Source: Streptomyces sp. A 4/2 (lineage in GTDB: Bacteria > Actinomycetota > Actinomycetes > Streptomycetales > Streptomycetaceae). Taken from it: a DNA stretch of 64,000 nucleotides. The stretch covers positions 1 to 64,000 of the forward strand of contig NZ_CALNVW010000051.1 in assembly GCF_940670765.1 (NCBI RefSeq). Direction: 5' to 3'. The notes under the pieces were generated by a model. The model did not search any database and was not told where the DNA came from. It saw only the letters and a program-made list of their open reading frames with translations. This document shows positions 1 to 7,684 of the stretch, one piece after another (position 1 is the stretch's first letter; every line of letters begins with the position of its first letter). A program made the position numbers and the translations under genes.

Positions 1-2
1 TC

Positions 3-986
3 CTAAGCGGACTCGCCGGGCGGCGGATCCCACACCAGGTTGAGCTCGCGCTCGAAGTTGGCGTAACCCGCCCGCTCGAAGGCCCACGCCATGGGGACGT
101 TGCCGAGGTCCGTCGCCGCGCGGATGCGCGGCACTCCCTCGGCGGCCAGGATCCGGGTGCCCTCGGCGAGGATCTCGTCGATGTGGCCCCGGCCGCGGTG
201 GCCGGGCAGTACCCCGATGTACGCGATGATCGCGTGGTAGTTGTTGCGCGCGGGGATCACGAAACCGACCGGCTCGCCGTCCGGCAGCTCCGCGATCCGC
301 CACCACTCGCGCGGCGACCGGTACCCCGTCAGCTCCTCGTCGTACTGCTGCTCGGCTGCCGCGCGCGGGCTCAGCCCGGACGCCTGAGCGGCCAGGCTGT
401 GCGCGTCCAGGGTGCCCTCGACGACCCGCGCCATCAACGACACCAGGTCCTCCCGGTCGCGCACCGCACGGAAGACCAGCCGCCCACTCGGTCCCGGGAC
501 AGCGGTCCCCGGCGTCCACTCCAGCCGGAGCCGCTCCACCAGCAGCCGCGCCCCAGTCCGTTCCAGGACCCGCTTCCTGGCCTCCACGGTGTCCCTGGCC
601 ACCGGGTCCGTCCGCCAGTCCGGCGGTACGTAACGGCCGTACTCGGGGCGTTCGGTACCGCCGGGGAAGAGCCGCGCCATGGCCGTCTCCAGCAACTGGA
701 GCCCGGTCTCGCCGCGTTCGGGTTCGGGCAGCGAGTCGTCCAGATCGAAGAAGTCGAGCATGTACGGCGCCGCGCTGCCGGGGCCGGGCGCCCACCAGGC
801 GGCCCGCGCCAGCACGCGGTCACCGCGCAGCGCCACCCACATCCACTCGGGACGGCGCAGACCGTTCGCCAGGTCGTCGGCGAGTTCGTGGTCGAGTACG
901 TACGGCAGCGTACGGAAGAGTGCGAGCTCGTCCGGCCCGGTCAGCGGGCGGATCACCAGCTCGCGGTCGTGCGGTGACGCGGTCAA
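3..986 (-). CDS. GNAT family N-acetyltransferase
   Basis: 327-aa protein with an acetyltransferase fold in its C-terminal half. The region around residues 245-300 has the acetyl-CoA loop pattern GHRGRGH (Q/RxxGxG/A type) after a beta-strand reading YIGVLPG, then the usual late motif ending in FERAGY. The N-terminal half resembles a second, weaker GNAT repeat, so it may be a tandem-GNAT protein. The start is TTG at 986, chosen because AGGAG lies 6 nt upstream. It is divergent from the FHA gene with 125 bp between. The substrate cannot be read from sequence. Confidence 0.75.
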   Translation of the reverse strand: MTASPHDRELVIRPLTGPDELALFRTLPYVLDHELADDLANGLRRPEWMWVALRGDRVLARAAWWAPGPGSAAPYMLDFFDLDDSLPEPERGETGLQLLETAMARLFPGGTERPEYGRYVPPDWRTDPVARDTVEARKRVLERTGARLLVERLRLEWTPGTAVPGPSGRLVFRAVRDREDLVSLMARVVEGTLDAHSLAAQASGLSPRAAAEQQYDEELTGYRSPREWWRIAELPDGEPVGFVIPARNNYHAIIAYIGVLPGHRGRGHIDEILAEGTRILAAEGVPRIRAATDLGNVPMAWAFERAGYANFERELNLVWDPPPGESA

Positions 987-1111
987 ATCGGCTCCTGGAG
1001 GCAGGTGATGTCCGCGGACCGTAACAATCGCCGTCCGTCCCCGTCACACGGATATCGGAAAGCGGGGACCCGTCTGGACACCTCCGGCGGGGCGGCCCGA
1101 CAATCATCCGT

Positions 1112-1675
1112 GTGACGTCCTCCTCCGAATCTCCCACGCACGACCCCAGTACCTCTCCCGTCCGGCTCTCCGACGCCGAGCGCGACCGGGTACTCGTCGT
1201 GCTCAGGGAGGGCGCGGTGCAGGGCAAGCTGTCGCACGACACCTTCATGCGCCGGATGGAACTGGCCCTCGCCGCCCGCAGGTCCGACGAGCTGGAGGTG
1301 CTCACCGCGGACCTGGAACGGGACAGCGGCTGGACGCAGCGGCTGGTGGGCGCGGTGGGCCAGGTCTCGGCCTTCCCGGGGCGGCTGCGCAGGGCCTGGA
1401 CCGCCGAGCGGCTGCCCAAACTGCTGCTTCCCGCGCCCGGCCCCTACCCGTTGCGCATCGGGCGCGACCCGCTCAACGGCCTGCGGCTGAACCACGAATC
1501 GGTCTCCCGGATGCACGCGGAGCTCGGGGTACAGGCCGGGGCGTGGGTGCTGCGCGACCTCGGCTCGACCAACGGGACGACCGTCAACGGGCGGCGGGTC
1601 ACGGGCGCGGTGATCGTGCACGACGGCGACTCGGTCAGCTTCGGACAGATCCAGTTCCGGCTGTCCTCCGCCTGA
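1112..1675 (+). CDS. DUF1707 and FHA domain protein
   Basis: 187 aa. Residues 17-70 match the DUF1707 (SHOCT-like) module: RLSDAERDRVLVVLREG, then the rule GKLSHDTFMRRMELALAARRSDEL. Residues 95-187 form a forkhead-associated domain with GRDPLN, SVSRMHAEL and LGSTNGTTVNG, the residues that bind phosphothreonine. There is no transmembrane segment, so it is probably a cytosolic reader of Ser/Thr kinase signalling. The start is GTG at 1112. No clear ribosome site precedes it and it may be leaderless. It converges on lpdA with 20 bp between the stops. Confidence 0.85.
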   Translation: MTSSSESPTHDPSTSPVRLSDAERDRVLVVLREGAVQGKLSHDTFMRRMELALAARRSDELEVLTADLERDSGWTQRLVGAVGQVSAFPGRLRRAWTAERLPKLLLPAPGPYPLRIGRDPLNGLRLNHESVSRMHAELGVQAGAWVLRDLGSTNGTTVNGRRVTGAVIVHDGDSVSFGQIQFRLSSA

Positions 1676-1695
1676 CCGGCCGGACAGGTCCTGGC

Positions 1696-3132
1696 TCACC
1701 GCTGGTGCAGCCCCCGTCCCGCCAGACCGAGGAAGGTCTCACCGACCGCCTCGGAGAGCGTCGGGTGGGCGTGGATGTGCTGCGCCACATCGGAGGGTTC
1801 GGCGTCCCAGCCGACGATCAGCTGACTCTCGGCGATCATCTCCGAGACGTTCGGCCCGACGAGATGCACGCCCAGCACCCGCCCGTTCCGCTCGGCCACG
1901 ACCTTCACCATGCCGCCCCGGCCGTGCACCATGCCCTTGGCGACCGCCGTCAACGGCATCGTGCCGACCACCACGTCGTGGTCGAGCTGCCGGGCCTCGG
2001 CCTCCGTCAGACCGACCGCGGCGGTCTGCGGTGAGGAGTACGTGACCCGGGGCACCGCCGCGTAGTCCACCGGCGGAGTCCGCAGCCCGGCCAGCGTCTC
2101 GGCGACCAACAGGCCCTCCGCGAACGACGCGTGGGCCAGCCCGAGCGCGGGCGGCGGCAGCAGATCGCCCACCACGTGGATGCCGGGCACCGCGCTCTCC
2201 AGCCGGGACCAGTCGGCGGGCGCCACGAAACCGCGTCCGTCGGTGGCCAGTCCGGCCGCCGCCAGATCCAGCCCGTCGGTCACCGGCACCCGGCCCACCG
2301 CGACCAGCAGCCGCTCGGCCCGCACGGTGCGGCTCTCACCGCGCGCGGTGCGGACCGTGGCCCGTACACCGTCGCCGTCGACGGCCGCGTCCACCAGCCG
2401 CGCACCCACCTGCACGTCGATGCCGCGCTTCTTGAGCCCGCGCGCCAAGTGGCGGCTCACCTCGGTGTCTTCGAGCGGAACGAGCCGGTCCGCGGCCTCG
2501 ACGAGTGTGACGTCCGCGCCCAACGAGCGGTGCAGGGAGGCGTACTCGACCCCGATCGCCCCACCGCCGAGCACCAGGACGGACCCCGGCAGCCCCGGCG
2601 CGAACAGGGCGTCGTCGCTGGTGACGATCTGCGGGCTGCCGTGGTCCAGTCCCGGCAGCGTACGGGGTCGGGAGCCGGTGGCCAGCACGATGCCGCGCCG
2701 GGCGGTGAAGCCGCCCGCGCCGTCGATCCGTACTGTCCGCGTCCCCGTCAACCGGGCGCTGCCACGCACCACATGGACCCCGGCTTCCGCGAGATGCCCC
2801 TCCACACCCTTGTGGTTGCGGGAGACGACGTCGTCGCGGGTGGCGACCAGCGCGGGCCAGTCCACCGAGTCGAGCGTCGCCCTCACCCCCCACCGCTCGC
2901 GCGCCTCCGCGATACCGTCGACGAGTTCGGCGGCGTGCAGCATGGCCTTGCTGGGGATGCAGCCCCGGTGCAGGCACGTGCCTCCGACCTTGTCGCGCTC
3001 CGCGAGGACGACATCGAGGCCGAGGGCCGCGGCGCGCAGCGCGGTGGAGTACCCACCGGTGCCGCCGCCGATCACGATCACGTCCGTAACTGCCGCCGCC
3101 GTCACCACTGTTGCTGCCTCTGCCGCTGTCAT
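1696..3132 (-). CDS. lpdA: dihydrolipoyl dehydrogenase (E3)
   Basis: 478 aa, normal length for the family. This FAD/NAD flavoprotein reoxidises dihydrolipoamide in 2-oxoacid dehydrogenase or glycine cleavage complexes. Visible are the FAD site IGGGTGGY near residue 20, the redox disulfide GGTCLHRGCIPSK, an NAD Rossmann motif LGGGAIGVEYA, the FAD-binding VVGDL segment, and the C-terminal HAHPTLSEA with the catalytic His and following Glu. The start at 3132 is preferred over an upstream in-frame codon because GGAGGGTGGAG lies just before it. No E1 or E2 gene is nearby, so it is an unlinked E3. A LysR gene starts divergently 96 bp away. Confidence 0.93.
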   Translation of the reverse strand: MTAAEAATVVTAAAVTDVIVIGGGTGGYSTALRAAALGLDVVLAERDKVGGTCLHRGCIPSKAMLHAAELVDGIAEARERWGVRATLDSVDWPALVATRDDVVSRNHKGVEGHLAEAGVHVVRGSARLTGTRTVRIDGAGGFTARRGIVLATGSRPRTLPGLDHGSPQIVTSDDALFAPGLPGSVLVLGGGAIGVEYASLHRSLGADVTLVEAADRLVPLEDTEVSRHLARGLKKRGIDVQVGARLVDAAVDGDGVRATVRTARGESRTVRAERLLVAVGRVPVTDGLDLAAAGLATDGRGFVAPADWSRLESAVPGIHVVGDLLPPPALGLAHASFAEGLLVAETLAGLRTPPVDYAAVPRVTYSSPQTAAVGLTEAEARQLDHDVVVGTMPLTAVAKGMVHGRGGMVKVVAERNGRVLGVHLVGPNVSEMIAESQLIVGWDAEPSDVAQHIHAHPTLSEAVGETFLGLAGRGLHQR

Positions 3133-3190
3133 GGCTCCACCCTCCGGCCGGACCTTGTCATGAGTCCAAGGCAATGTTTGTGTGGAGTCC

Positions 3191-3232
3191 ATGCACAGCT
3201 TCTATGGCGGCGCCGGGAGCGCGGACGCATGA
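3191..3232 (+). other. 13-codon ORF overlapping the LysR start
   Basis: An ATG at 3191 opens 13 codons and ends in TGA at 3230-3232, overlapping the LysR ATG at 3229 as ATGA. It could be a short translated leader coupled to the regulator, or chance. There is no strong ribosome site, so confidence is low. Confidence 0.2.
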
Positions 3233-4155
3233 GCCTGCGACAGATGGAGTACTTCGTGACCGTCGTCGACACGTCCTCCTTCACCCGCGCCTCCGAGCTT
3301 CTCCACGTCACCCAGCCCGCGCTCTCCCACCAGATCAAGTCACTGGAGAAGTCCGTAGGCGGACCGCTCCTGGAGCGGCTGCCGCGCGGCGTCCGGCTCA
3401 CCCCGATGGGCCGCGCCTTCCTGCCGCACGCGCAGCTCGCCGTGCGCAGCGCCGTCCAGGCCCGGCGGGCGGCCCGCGCCGCCGCGGGCGCGGAGGGCGG
3501 GGAACTGCACATCGCCACCGTGCACGCCATAGCCGTCGGTGTCCTGCCCGAGGTCTTCGCCCGGTGGCAGCGCGCACACCCGGGCGTCGCGCTCTTCCTG
3601 CACGAGTACGCCTCCACCGACGCCCTGGAGGAACAGGTCGAGCGCGGCACCGCGGACCTCGCCGTCGGCCCGTCGCCGCAGTACTGGCCGGGTCCCGTCG
3701 TCCCGGTGGGCGAGGAGGAGATCATCGTCGCCGTCCCCTTCGACGACCCCCTCGCCGGGCGCGGCACGGTCGGCCTGACGGAACTGGCCGACCGGACCTG
3801 GGTGCGGTGCGCGATGGAACCACTGGTCGAAGGGCAGCCGTTCCTGGACCGGGCCTGCGCGAAAGCGGGCTTCGCACCGCGCACCGCCGTACGGACCGAG
3901 CACACCTCGACAGCGGTACGGATGGCGGCGGCGGGCGTCGGGATCACGGCCGTCCCGCTGCACGTGGTGCGGGGCGCGGTCGGCGAGGACTGTGTGGTGC
4001 TGCGCGTCGACCCGTCGTGGCGACGCGAGCTGACGGTCTTCTCCCGCGTCGCGCTGACCGGCGCGGCAGCGGCCTTCACCGAGCTGCTGCGCACCACGCG
4101 GTCACCCGTACGGGCGCACGCCGACTGCGTGGCCGGGCCTCCGGTGGTCCGCTGA
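3229..4155 (+). CDS. LysR family transcriptional regulator
   Basis: 308 aa. The N-terminal winged helix-turn-helix is clear: MSLRQMEYFVTVVD, SFTRASELLHVTQPALSHQIKSLE, and GGPLLERLPRGVRLT. The remainder is the periplasmic-binding-like effector domain, beginning near residue 90 (GELHIATVHA). ATG at 3229 matches the family's usual start. It is divergent from lpdA and lies 48 bp upstream of the P450-like gene on the same strand, so it may regulate either. The effector is unknown. Confidence 0.88.
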   Translation: MSLRQMEYFVTVVDTSSFTRASELLHVTQPALSHQIKSLEKSVGGPLLERLPRGVRLTPMGRAFLPHAQLAVRSAVQARRAARAAAGAEGGELHIATVHAIAVGVLPEVFARWQRAHPGVALFLHEYASTDALEEQVERGTADLAVGPSPQYWPGPVVPVGEEEIIVAVPFDDPLAGRGTVGLTELADRTWVRCAMEPLVEGQPFLDRACAKAGFAPRTAVRTEHTSTAVRMAAAGVGITAVPLHVVRGAVGEDCVVLRVDPSWRRELTVFSRVALTGAAAAFTELLRTTRSPVRAHADCVAGPPVVR

Positions 4156-4203
4156 GAGGAACAGCGCCGCGCGGCGGGGCACCGAGACCGGGCGGGTGAC
4201 ACG

Positions 4204-5244
4204 ATGACCGCTGATCCGGCCGCCGAGGAGTCCGCTCCGGTGCCGGTGCGCCCGGCTGCGGGACCAGCCGCCCCGCAGTGTTCCCTCGCCGCCGCCCCCG
4301 ACCCGTACCCCCTGTACCGCACGCTGCGCGAGCGCCACCCGCCGGCCTACGACCCGCACCTCGGCGCCTGGCTGGTCAGCCGGTACACCGATGTCGTCGG
4401 CGCGCTCCGTGACGCGCGTCTGGGCCGCCCGCGCTCCGTCTCGTGCTGCGAACCGGGCGACGACCGGTGCGGGGCCCCGCACCTCCTCGCCCCGCGGGCG
4501 GTCCGTGAGCATGCCACGGGCGCGTTCCGGGAGATCGCCGAGCGGACCGCGTACGTCCTGGCCAGCCGGCTCGCCCGCCGCCCCGAGGCCGACCTGGTCG
4601 CCGAGTTCTGCCGTTGGCTGCCGTCCGGAGTGGTCGCCACCGCCGCCGGGCTGCCCTACGACGCGCTCGCCCGCGGGGACCGCGGCCTGCCGCCCACCCG
4701 TACCGGACCCGGGCGGCGCGGGCGGGGCGGGCCCGGCACCGCCGCGCTGGCGGGTCTCCTCGCCGACCGGGCCGCCCTGACCGAGAAGGCGCTCGCCTCA
4801 CTCATCGCCAACCTCCTCGACCACCCCGCGCAGCTGGCGGCCGTCCGGGAGGACCCCGCCCTGATCCCGCGCGCCTGGGCGGAGACGCTGCGCCGGAACC
4901 CGCCGGTCCATGTCCTGGTCCGCAGGGCCGTGCAGGACGTACCCCTCGCGGGCGGCACGGTCCCGGCCGGCGCCGCCGTCGGCATCCTGATCGGCTCGGC
5001 CGGCCGCGACCACGAACGGTTCGCGGCAGCCGACGACTTCGACCTGTTCCGCCCCGACCCGGGCCGTCTCGCCCTCGGCCCGCCCGGCTGCCCGGTGGCC
5101 GAGGTGGCCGCGCTCCAGGCGCAGTACGGGCTGCGCGCACTGCTGGAGGCGATGCCCGGCCTCCGCTGGGCCGACGGCTTCCGGCCCGTCGAGACCGGGC
5201 TGCTCACCCGCGCGCCCCGGGCGCTGTGCGTACGACCCGCTTGA
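4204..5244 (+). CDS. cytochrome P450-like protein, degenerate
   Basis: 346 aa, against about 400 for a bacterial P450. The opening APDPYPLYRTLRERHPPAYDP and the K-helix ExxR (E227-T-L-R230) are P450-like, and a candidate haem Cys296 sits in LALGPPGCPVAE. The haem loop lacks the usual phenylalanine and histidine (FGxGxHxCxG). The I-helix AGxET oxygen-activation motif is not recognisable and is replaced by a short RAALTEKALASLIANLL stretch. It may be a non-oxidative P450 relative, or decaying. Its 3' end overlaps treY by 41 bp on the opposite strand. It lies just after the LysR gene. Confidence 0.75.
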   Translation: MTADPAAEESAPVPVRPAAGPAAPQCSLAAAPDPYPLYRTLRERHPPAYDPHLGAWLVSRYTDVVGALRDARLGRPRSVSCCEPGDDRCGAPHLLAPRAVREHATGAFREIAERTAYVLASRLARRPEADLVAEFCRWLPSGVVATAAGLPYDALARGDRGLPPTRTGPGRRGRGGPGTAALAGLLADRAALTEKALASLIANLLDHPAQLAAVREDPALIPRAWAETLRRNPPVHVLVRRAVQDVPLAGGTVPAGAAVGILIGSAGRDHERFAAADDFDLFRPDPGRLALGPPGCPVAEVAALQAQYGLRALLEAMPGLRWADGFRPVETGLLTRAPRALCVRPA

Positions 5245-7552
5245 GCAGCGCCACCGGCCGTACGGCGAACAGCTCCCGCACCGCCACCCGGCCGGTGAAC
5301 TCCCGCTCGGGCGCCAGCAGATCCAGCCACACCCCGGCGGGCAGCGGCAGCTCCGTGTCCCGCCAGCCGCCCGCGTCCGCGAGCCGCAGCGACAGTCTGG
5401 TCACCGCGGTGACGACCTCGCCGGAGCGGCAGAACGCCAGACAGTGCGCGGCGGCGGCGCCCTCGGGGGACAGCGGTGCGTACGTCCCCGACTCGCCGAA
5501 GACGTCCGGGAAGTCACGGCGCAGCAGCAGCGCGGTGGTCGTCACGGCGAGCTTCTCGTCCGACGGGTCCACCGGGACCGGAGGACGGCGGTTGTCGGGA
5601 TCCACCAGCGCCAGGTAGGTGCCCTCGGTGCCCTGATAGAGGTCCGGCACCCCCGGCATGGTCAGGTGGACCAGGGCCGCCCCGAGCGTGTTGGCCCGTA
5701 CGTACGGATCGAGCGCGCGCGCGAGCCGGGCGACCGCGGAGTACGGAGGCCCCGCGGGCCCCGCCGCCACGAAGTCGGCCACCGCCTGCTCGTACGCCGG
5801 ATTCTGCTCGGTCCAGCTGGTGTGCAGCCCCGCCTCCCGGACGGACTTCAGCAGCGCGGGACCCAGCCGTTCCGGATCGGGCCGCCCGAAACCGAACGCG
5901 GTCTGCCAGGCGATCCACGCCAGATGCGGATCGGGCGCCGGAGTGGTCAGCAGCCCCAGCAGCTCCGCCCACCGCTCGGGGCACTCGGTCAGCACCGCGA
6001 TCCGCGCCCGGACGTCCGCGCTGCGCTTGGTGTCGTGCGTGGTCAGTACGGTCCCGCTGCCCGGCCAGTCGCGGGCGAGCCGGGCGCAGAACGCGTGGAA
6101 CTCCGACGGGCTCACCGCGGGCGCCCCCGGATCGCCGCCCACCTCTCCCGCCGACACCAGCGGGGCGTAGCGGTAGAAGGCGGTGTCCTCGACGGACTTG
6201 GCGCGCAGCGCGGACGACGTCTGGGCGAAGCGGGCGCAGAAGGCGGCGTGGGCCGGACCGTCGCCGAGCTTGCCGAGCGCCAGGTCCCGTACGACCCCCA
6301 CGGCCGCCGCCTCCTCCGCCACCGGGAAGGAAGCGGCGGCCTGCCGGACCGTCTCGGGATCCAGCGTGGCCTCGGCGGTGTCCGGCGTCGGCCCGCCCGC
6401 CGTCGCGTACGGCCGGTACACGGGCAGCCGCACGAGCAGTTCGCGCAGCGCGACCCGCAACGCCCACGGCGCGTGGTCGCGCAGTGCCGGGTCGGCCGCG
6501 CAGATCTGCTCCGCCGTACGGACCAGGAACGCCGTCTCGGCCGCCAGTTCATGGGTGAGGACCTTGTACGCGGCCCGGCGCACCGTCGACTCCCAGTACC
6601 CGCCGCGATCACCCGAGGGGCCCGCGTAGTCCCGGTAGTGGCGGAGCAGTTCGCCGACGCCTGCGGGGTCGGTGAACAGGCCGTCGATCCGGTGCAGCGC
6701 GTCGTAACCGGTCGTCCCGGCGACCGCCCAGTCGGCGGGCAGCCGCTCGTCGCCGGTGAGGATCTTCTCGACGACGGTCCAGCGTCCGGCGGTCGCCTCA
6801 CCGAGCCGGCGGAGATACGTACCCGGATCGGCCAGGCCGTCCGGGTGGTCGATGCGCAGCCCGTCGATCACGCCGTCCTGCATCAGCTCCAGCACCTTGG
6901 CGTGGGTGGCGACGAAGACCGCGGGGTCCTCGACGCGGACCCCGATCAGATCGGAGATGGTGAAGAACCGGCGGTAGTTGAGCTCGGTACGGGCCAGCCG
7001 CCACCAGGTGAGCCGGTACCACTGGGCGTCGAGCAGCTCGGGCAGCGGCAGCCCCGCGGTTCCCTCGCGCAGCGGAAACAGATGGTCGTAGTAGCGCAGC
7101 ATCTCGCCGTCGACCTCCAGCCGGTCCAGCTCGTCGCCGATCCGGTGGCCCAGGACGGGCAGCAGCACCTTGCCGCCGCCCGACTCCCAGTCGATGTCGA
7201 ACCAGCGGGCGTACGGCGACACGGGCCCCTCGCGCAGGACTTCCCACAGCGGCCGGTTGTAGCGGGGGGACGCGGCCATGTGGTTCGGCACGATGTCCAG
7301 GACGAGACCGAGACCGTGCGTCCTGGCGGTGTCCGCGAGCGCCCGCAGCCCCGCCTCGCCACCCAGTTCGTCGCGCACCCGCGCGTGGTCGACGACGTCG
7401 TAGCCGTGGGTGGAGCCGGGCACGGCGCCGAGGACCGGCGACAGATGGAGGTGCGAGACACCGAGGGCAGCCAGATACGGCACCGCTTCCCCGGCGGCCG
7501 AGAACGGGAACTCCGGCTGGATCTGGAGCCGGTACGTCGCAGTGGGCGTCAT
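5204..7552 (-). CDS. treY: maltooligosyl trehalose synthase
   Basis: 782 aa GH13 enzyme that isomerises the reducing-end glucose of maltooligosaccharides to a trehalose linkage. Conserved regions are LVLDIVPNHMA, the nucleophile region DGLRIDHPDGL, the acid/base region WTVVEKILTGDERLP and the third acidic residue in LTTHDTKRSADVRAR. N-terminal TYRLQIQPEFPF and YLAALGVSHLHLSPVL are typical. It lies downstream of glgX on the same strand with 132 bp between. The partner trehalohydrolase gene treZ is not in the window. Confidence 0.95.
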   Translation of the reverse strand: MTPTATYRLQIQPEFPFSAAGEAVPYLAALGVSHLHLSPVLGAVPGSTHGYDVVDHARVRDELGGEAGLRALADTARTHGLGLVLDIVPNHMAASPRYNRPLWEVLREGPVSPYARWFDIDWESGGGKVLLPVLGHRIGDELDRLEVDGEMLRYYDHLFPLREGTAGLPLPELLDAQWYRLTWWRLARTELNYRRFFTISDLIGVRVEDPAVFVATHAKVLELMQDGVIDGLRIDHPDGLADPGTYLRRLGEATAGRWTVVEKILTGDERLPADWAVAGTTGYDALHRIDGLFTDPAGVGELLRHYRDYAGPSGDRGGYWESTVRRAAYKVLTHELAAETAFLVRTAEQICAADPALRDHAPWALRVALRELLVRLPVYRPYATAGGPTPDTAEATLDPETVRQAAASFPVAEEAAAVGVVRDLALGKLGDGPAHAAFCARFAQTSSALRAKSVEDTAFYRYAPLVSAGEVGGDPGAPAVSPSEFHAFCARLARDWPGSGTVLTTHDTKRSADVRARIAVLTECPERWAELLGLLTTPAPDPHLAWIAWQTAFGFGRPDPERLGPALLKSVREAGLHTSWTEQNPAYEQAVADFVAAGPAGPPYSAVARLARALDPYVRANTLGAALVHLTMPGVPDLYQGTEGTYLALVDPDNRRPPVPVDPSDEKLAVTTTALLLRRDFPDVFGESGTYAPLSPEGAAAAHCLAFCRSGEVVTAVTRLSLRLADAGGWRDTELPLPAGVWLDLLAPEREFTGRVAVRELFAVRPVALLKRVVRTAPGARG

Positions 7553-7621
7553 GGGAGCGTACGTACCCCGTTTCCGCGACTCCCTGTCACTTTCCGCCCC
7601 GACCCGCTCGCCTCTCCTGCT

Positions 7622-7669
7622 GTACGGGCCTGCCGTACGGGCCTGCCGTACGGGCCTGCCGTACGGGCC
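7622..7669. repeat. 13-bp tandem repeat, about 3.7 copies
   Basis: The unit GTACGGGCCTGCC repeats at 7622, 7635 and 7648, with a partial copy at 7661. It lies between glgX and treY. Its function is unknown. Confidence 0.85.
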
Positions 7670-7684
7670 GGTCGGACAGGCCGG

